Assembly: GCA_019426215.1 (NCBI GenBank) | Contig: CM033399.1 | Span: forward strand, 20,531,022-20,595,021 | DNA from: Buddleja alternifolia | Lineage: Eukaryota; Streptophyta; Magnoliopsida; Lamiales; Scrophulariaceae | Direction of reading: 5' to 3' | DNA length: 64,000 nt | Shown here: one piece after another, positions 59,320 to 64,000 of the stretch | Position numbering within the stretch: the stretch's first letter is position 1 | Layout of the letters: every line of letters begins with the position of its first letter | Made by a program: the position numbers and the translations under genes | Notes under the pieces: model-generated | Seen by the model: only the letters and a program-made list of their open reading frames with translations | The model's database searches: none | Told to the model about the DNA's origin: nothing

Positions 59320-60151
59320 TGCTGAAAGGTGAGACTTTGAAGAAAAGAAAGAAGTTTTTGCCTTTTAGAGAGAAATGACTTTTACAGTAGAGAGATTGGA
59401 AGTGATAAAGGTTTTCTGTAAAAGTTTTGAGAGGTTTAAATAGAAGGTAAAAGTAACTCCTCAATTGGTAGATGAATGACACGTGTACAGAAGTTAATGA
59501 GAAAGAAATTTGAACCGTGTACACATAACTTCGGATGTCAAAAAGTGCGGTAAAATAGGATACTATAACAATTTTCGGATCCGCAGTTACTTTTTGAAAA
59601 AGTTTGAAATTTTCAGCGTAAATTACACGCGCCTGATAGTACATTGACACGTACTCAGAATCATGCATTTTACTGAACTGCCTAGGTTTAGATAGGAATC
59701 ATAACCGTCAGTTTGATTTGATAGGCACGTGTGGGTAGTTAACAAATCTAGAATTTTGGACTCATCCACACGCTACTTTGTGGCGATGAAAACTATGCAT
59801 GAATTTTTGTGAAAGACAGTTACTTTAGCGTTGAAGTGGGAATTCTTTCAACGCTGAAGATTCTTTTATAAAGTAAATTTAATTTGATACATATCAATCG
59901 CTTGTTGGATTTTTAAACCTTTCATTTTATAAGCGATCAGATTGTAATGAGTACAAGTAAACGCTAATGATCGATGCATAAGATTTGTTAAGGTCATTTT
60001 GATCATAGTCGCTTACTTAATGAAGTAAGTACAATTTTAAAGTTCCCCCTAAAATTGATAACTCATTTCATTTTTGGAAATATAGTTTAGACATAATCAT
60101 AAAGTGGATTCCCCCTAAATTATATGCGTATTAAATATGATGCTTTATGAT
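59320..60151 (-). promoter_or_regulatory. pol to 3' ORF spacer of the minus-strand element, candidate internal promoter
   Basis: On the minus strand a CACGTG (59480-59485) is followed by TATTTAAA (59442-59435), about 120 bp before the ATG at 59319. The order G-box then TATA matches elements 1 and 2 although the surrounding sequence has diverged. Confidence 0.4.
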
Positions 60152-63100
60152 TTAAGCGTTTAAATCGATCATACCTAATTCACTTCTCAAAGTGAGAAAG
60201 CGTTGTTCGTTGAGTGCTTTGGTGAAGATATCTGCCAGTTGTTTATCAGTTCCAATGAAATGCATGGAGATATCTTTCTTTTGAACATGGTCACCCAAGA
60301 AATGGTATCTAATGTCAATGTGTTTGGTTCTAGAATGAAGGACAGGATTTTGGCTCATAGCTAAAGCGCTTTGGTTATCACAATGGATTGGGGTAGGACC
60401 TAGGATTGTTCCATAATCTCTAAGTTGTTGTCTCATCCAAAGGATTTGGGCACAACAGCTTCCAGCAGCTACATATTCTGCCTCAGCGGTAGAAGTCGCT
60501 ATAGATTGTTGTTTCTTACTATGCCACGAAACTAGTCTATCCCCTAGAAATTGACATGTACCACTAGTACTTTTTCTATCTATTTTGCATCCTGCAAAAT
60601 CTGCGTCTGAATAACCAATTAGTTCAAAAGGAGAATCCTGTGGATACCATAAGCCCACATTTGGTGTGCCTTTTAGGTACTTAAGGATTTTCTTTGTAGC
60701 ACTTAAGTGTGATTCTCTAGGATCAGATTGAAAACGTGCACACATGCATACCGAAAACATAATATCAGGTCTACTAGCGGTAAGATAAAGAAGTGATCCA
60801 ATAATACCCCTATAGTTAGTGATATCAATTTTCTTCCCACTTTCATCTTTATCTAACTTAAGCGTTTGGCTCATTGGAATTTTTGAAGATGATGCATTTT
60901 CCATACCAAATTTCTTAATCATATCTCTAGTATACTTAGCTTGGTTTATAAATATTCCATTAGGGAGTTGCTTAACTTGTAATCCTAAGAAAAAAGTTAA
61001 TTCACCCATCATGCTCATTTCAAATTGTTCTTGCATCATTTTCGAAAATTTCTCACACAATCGCTTATTAGTAGAACCAAATATAATATCATCAACATAG
61101 ATTTGGACTAAAAGAATATCTTCATTATGGGTAATTTTAAATAACGTTATGTCAACGCTGCCTTTTGAAAAGCCTTTACCTATAAGGAAGATAGAGAGAG
61201 TGTCATACCATGCTCTTGGTGCTTGTTTAAGGCCATAGAGTGCCTTATCCAGTTTGTAGACCATACTTTTGCCATGGTTGTTGATGAATCCTGGAGGTTG
61301 CTCCACATAGACTTCTTCTTGGAATTTACCATTCAAGAATGCACTCTTCACGTCCATTTGATATACTGTGAACTTGTTGAATGCGGCAAACGCTAGGAAT
61401 ATTCTAATCGCTTCAAGACGGGCTACTGGGGCATATGTTTCATCAAAATCAATTCCCTCTTCTTGACAATAACCCTGAGCGACTAATCTAGCTTTGTTTC
61501 TTATAACAATGCCATCTTCATCCATTTTGTTCCTAAAAACCCATCTAGTTCCAATGACTCCTTGGTGAGTTGGTCTTGGTACTAGCGTCCAAACCTTGCT
61601 TCTCTCAAATTGGTTAAGCTCTTCTTGCATCGCTTCTACCCAACTTGAATCACTAAGCGCTTCATCCACTTTCTTTTGTTCCATTTGAGATAGGAAGCTT
61701 GCGAACATGGCCTCATTAATTGTAGCGGACCTAGTTCTAATAGGTGCTTCAATATCTCGAATCACTAGATCTGGTGGATGATCTCTAAGCCATTTTCGGT
61801 CTGGTTGGAACGGGTTGATAGACTCTTGATTATCAATCGCTTGATTCTCATTTGTCTCTTGCGCAGTCGCTTCATCATTCACAGTTCCAATTTGCTCTTG
61901 ATGATCATTCTCTTCTTGATCATTAGCGATTCTGACTTCATCATTATTTGTAACCTCACGAGTAACCTTAGGAAAAGGCACAAAGATCTCATCATCCTCA
62001 TTGTCACTATCATCTTCAAGATTAATTTGTGACGCTTGTTGGGCAAGATCTTCAATTCCTACATCATCAGGATTAACCTTACTCGGCTCTTGGTTAGCGT
62101 CATCAAACACAACATGAATGGATTCTTCAACCTTCGATTTAATCTTATTTAAGATGCGAAAACTCTTTCCATTCTTGGCATAGCCTAGAAAGATTCCCTC
62201 ATCCGCTTTAGGATCAAAAGTCTTTAGGCTGTGGGATCCATTGTTATGAATGAAACATTTTGAACCAAAAACATGAAAATATGAAACGTTAGGCTTACGT
62301 CCCTTCCACAACTCATATGGAGTCTTCTCATGTTGCTTGTTGATCATACACCGGTTCTGAGTGTAGCAAGCGGTGTTGATGGCTTCGACCCAAAACCTTT
62401 GAGGCAGCTTGGATTCTGCTAGCATCGTCCTAGCGGCTTCTTTAAGCGTTCTGTTCCGTCGCTCAGCAACTCCATTTTGTTGAGGTGTTCTAGGAGCAGA
62501 ATACTCATGGAGTATTCCAAAATCTGTACAAAACTTCTCAACAAATTGGTTAGTAAATTCAGTTCCTCTGTCGCTTCTAATTCTCATCACCGTTAGATCT
62601 TTTGAATTTTGCAGTTGACGGATTAGCGTTGTGAGCTTGTCACTAGTTTCATCTTTGGTCGCTAGAAATTCTACCCATGTATAGCGAGAGAAATCATCAA
62701 CTATTACTAGCGAGTACTTTTTGCCACTAACACTCATGATTTGAATAGGTCCAAACAAATCTAAATGCAATAGTTCAAGAACTCTAGAAGTAGATAGACA
62801 TGGTTTCTTTTTGAAAGATGACTTAACTTGTTTACCCATTTAACATGCATCACATAAGAGATTCTTTTGAAAGGAACCTTTAGGTAATCCCTCCACAAGA
62901 TTTAGTGAAATTAACTGAGAGATTGCCTTAAAGTTGATATGATTCATTTTTCTATGCCATAACCAACCCAGTTCATTTTGACTTTTAGCAACAAAGCATG
63001 TGGGGTTGTTATCAAAAGTAGAATCCCAATCCACTAAATACACATTGTTTGTTCTTTTTCCTCTTAATTTAGTGGACTTAGTCTTAGCATCGTTGACATA

Positions 63101-63385
63101 GCAGAAGTCGCTTGAGAATTTAACATCAAAGCCTTTATCACAAAATTGACTAATGCTTAACAAATTATGCTTAAGACCCTCAACATAATATACATCACTG
63201 ATCATGATGTTCCCCCTATGCATGATACCTATACCTTCGGTTTTACCTTTGGAGTTATCACCGAATATAACTTGAGGACCATTAGTAGCTCGATAGTTGA
63301 CTAAGAGATCTTTTGATCCAGTCATGTGTCTGGATGACCCGCTATCGAAATACCAAACTGAAGTATCGGTGTCGGCTCTAGGTAC
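60152..63385 (-). pseudogene. pol: pol of the minus-strand element (one internal stop)
   Basis: Protease DSG ([11 protein letters not shown] near 63345), integrase HHCC and DDE core (SDRGTEF near 62570), RT with YVDD near 61090, and RNase H (SDADFAG, STAEAEY) to the TAA at 60152-60154. The only break I see is a TAA at 62840-62842, in the integrase zinc region just after CDAC, where elements 1 and 2 have CAA (Gln). The downstream 895 codons are open. Identity to element 2 pol is high, in contrast to the diverged 3' ORF. Confidence 0.92.
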
Positions 63386-63420
63386 CTGCATTAAGGATAG
63401 TTCTAATTCTTCTTAGGTAC
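63386..63420 (-). other. gag/pol junction gap of the minus-strand element (35 nt)
   Basis: TGG, GTACCTA, a TAG stop (63405-63403), a short pyrimidine stretch, ATGCAG, then GTACCTA opening pol. The inner sequence differs from elements 1 and 2 and the length is 35 nt, yet both edges are the same. Here gag and pol are in different frames. Confidence 0.75.
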
Positions 63421-64000
63421 CCATGTTTTCTTGGGACCTTCAACGTTAGTAACTTTGGTTTGAATTAAAACTTTAGGAACCCATATTTGCCTAGTCTTCA
63501 TTGTGGGAATACTGGCCTTTTTGGGTTTCACATCGTGTTGTGTGTGCTTTTTGGGTGTGTAATAATATCCTCGATTATAATAGTAGTCATAATCATAGTC
63601 ATAGTCATAATCATCATAGTATCGATAATATGACCTTGACCGTCTCGGATATTGACGCTGGTATTTCCTTGGCGCTGGCTTGGGTTGCACTTTTGGTGCT
63701 GGACGCTTAGCGCTTGATTCACAGTGGTTAGGTTTATCCTTAGCCTTTTGAGCGTTTGGATGAATCTTCCTTTGTGAATCATTTGCCTTTGTCTTTCCCT
63801 TGCCTGAGTCAGCTTTGGCTTTCTCATTTGGCCTCGTACCTTTGTCGCTTGGTTCATTCAGCGTTTGACTTTGTGAACTTTCTTCAACAAAGCGAACACC
63901 CTTTCCTTTGTTGTTTGCCGTAACATTAGGTTTATTTGGTTGTTTACCGAATTTATTGCATCCTAAACCGGTCTTTTCACCAAATAATCTAGTTACCTCA
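63403..64000 (-). CDS. gag: gag C-terminal part of the minus-strand element (continues past the window)
   Basis: Open frame from the window edge to the TAG at 63405-63403, matching the region after the coiled coil in element 2 gag: the TRLFGEKTGLGCN block, a Lys-rich low-complexity part, and a Tyr/Asp tail with more DY repeats than element 2. The zinc knuckle and N-terminal domain lie beyond position 64000. Confidence 0.88.
   Translation of the reverse strand, partial: EVTRLFGEKTGLGCNKFGKQPNKPNVTANNKGKGVRFVEESSQSQTLNEPSDKGTRPNEKAKADSGKGKTKANDSQRKIHPNAQKAKDKPNHCESSAKRPAPKVQPKPAPRKYQRQYPRRSRSYYRYYDDYDYDYDYDYYYNRGYYYTPKKHTQHDVKPKKASIPTMKTRQIWVPKVLIQTKVTNVEGPKKTWVPKKN

Larger units (their letters stand above)
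53243..64000 (-). mobile_element. Sirevirus-type copia retrotransposon, minus-strand element
   Basis: In its own orientation: gag (from beyond the right edge to 63403), pol (63385-60152), spacer, a 3' ORF with introns (59319-55022), a purine tract and the 3' LTR (54752-53243). Pol is very close to elements 1 and 2, but the LTR and 3' ORF are strongly diverged, so it is a sister subfamily. Confidence 0.93.

Noticed and set aside
59525..59545. CTTCGGATGTC shared with the CTCGGATGTC word of elements 1 and 2 spacers
   Set aside because: It is in the opposite orientation relative to the element, so it is probably chance and was not used as support for the internal promoter.

Overview
This is nuclear DNA from a plant, most likely a eudicot. 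It is AT-rich and dominated by transposable elements. Only two apparently intact host genes are visible: a two-exon cytochrome P450 and an eleven-exon UBX-domain gene. The species cannot be read from the sequence.

Layout. Positions 1-26074 hold a decayed Sirevirus-type Ty1/copia retrotransposon (element 1, + strand, 5' end outside the window). A second, younger member of the same family (element 2, 10383-24284, two ~1.55 kb LTRs) is nested inside it, flanked by a perfect 5-bp target duplication. Positions 26075-30999 are a DNA-transposon graveyard: a CACTA-type MITE, a small Mutator-like MITE, and a 1.7 kb Mutator-like element that carries promoter-like DNA and a tRNA-derived SINE. The P450 gene lies at 31012-33004 (+), followed by a LINE-type RNase H remnant. 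The UBX gene lies at 34851-45786 (-). Its 5.4 kb intron 8 contains a MITE, a dead copia element, a run of 27 G and an RNase H remnant; another intron holds a Stowaway MITE. Positions 46181-47597 hold a palindrome, SINE-like pieces and an orphan promoter with a start codon. That orphan gene start is cut by the end of a CACTA transposon (47598-~48585), which abuts the 3' part of a third Sirevirus copy (48588-52162). A piece of Athila/Tat-type Ty3/gypsy gag follows (52163-53242). A fourth Sirevirus, on the - strand, runs from 53243 past the right edge.

How the Sirevirus parts fit together. Each copy has gag (UBN2-type domain, CCHC knuckle, coiled coil, Tyr-rich tail) and pol (protease, integrase, RT, RNase H). 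A non-coding spacer with TATA-like and CACGTG motifs follows, and then a long extra 3' ORF in the position usually called env-like. Two features recur across diverged copies and are the main leads. First, the gag/pol junction is a 35-39-nt stop-containing gap bounded by the same GTACCTA word on both sides. Second, the 3' ORF contains GT-AG introns. The 3' ORF has no visible signal peptide or membrane segment; it has basic NLS-like stretches and a coiled coil, so it looks more like a nuclear or structural accessory protein than an envelope. All comparisons were made by eye between copies within this window.
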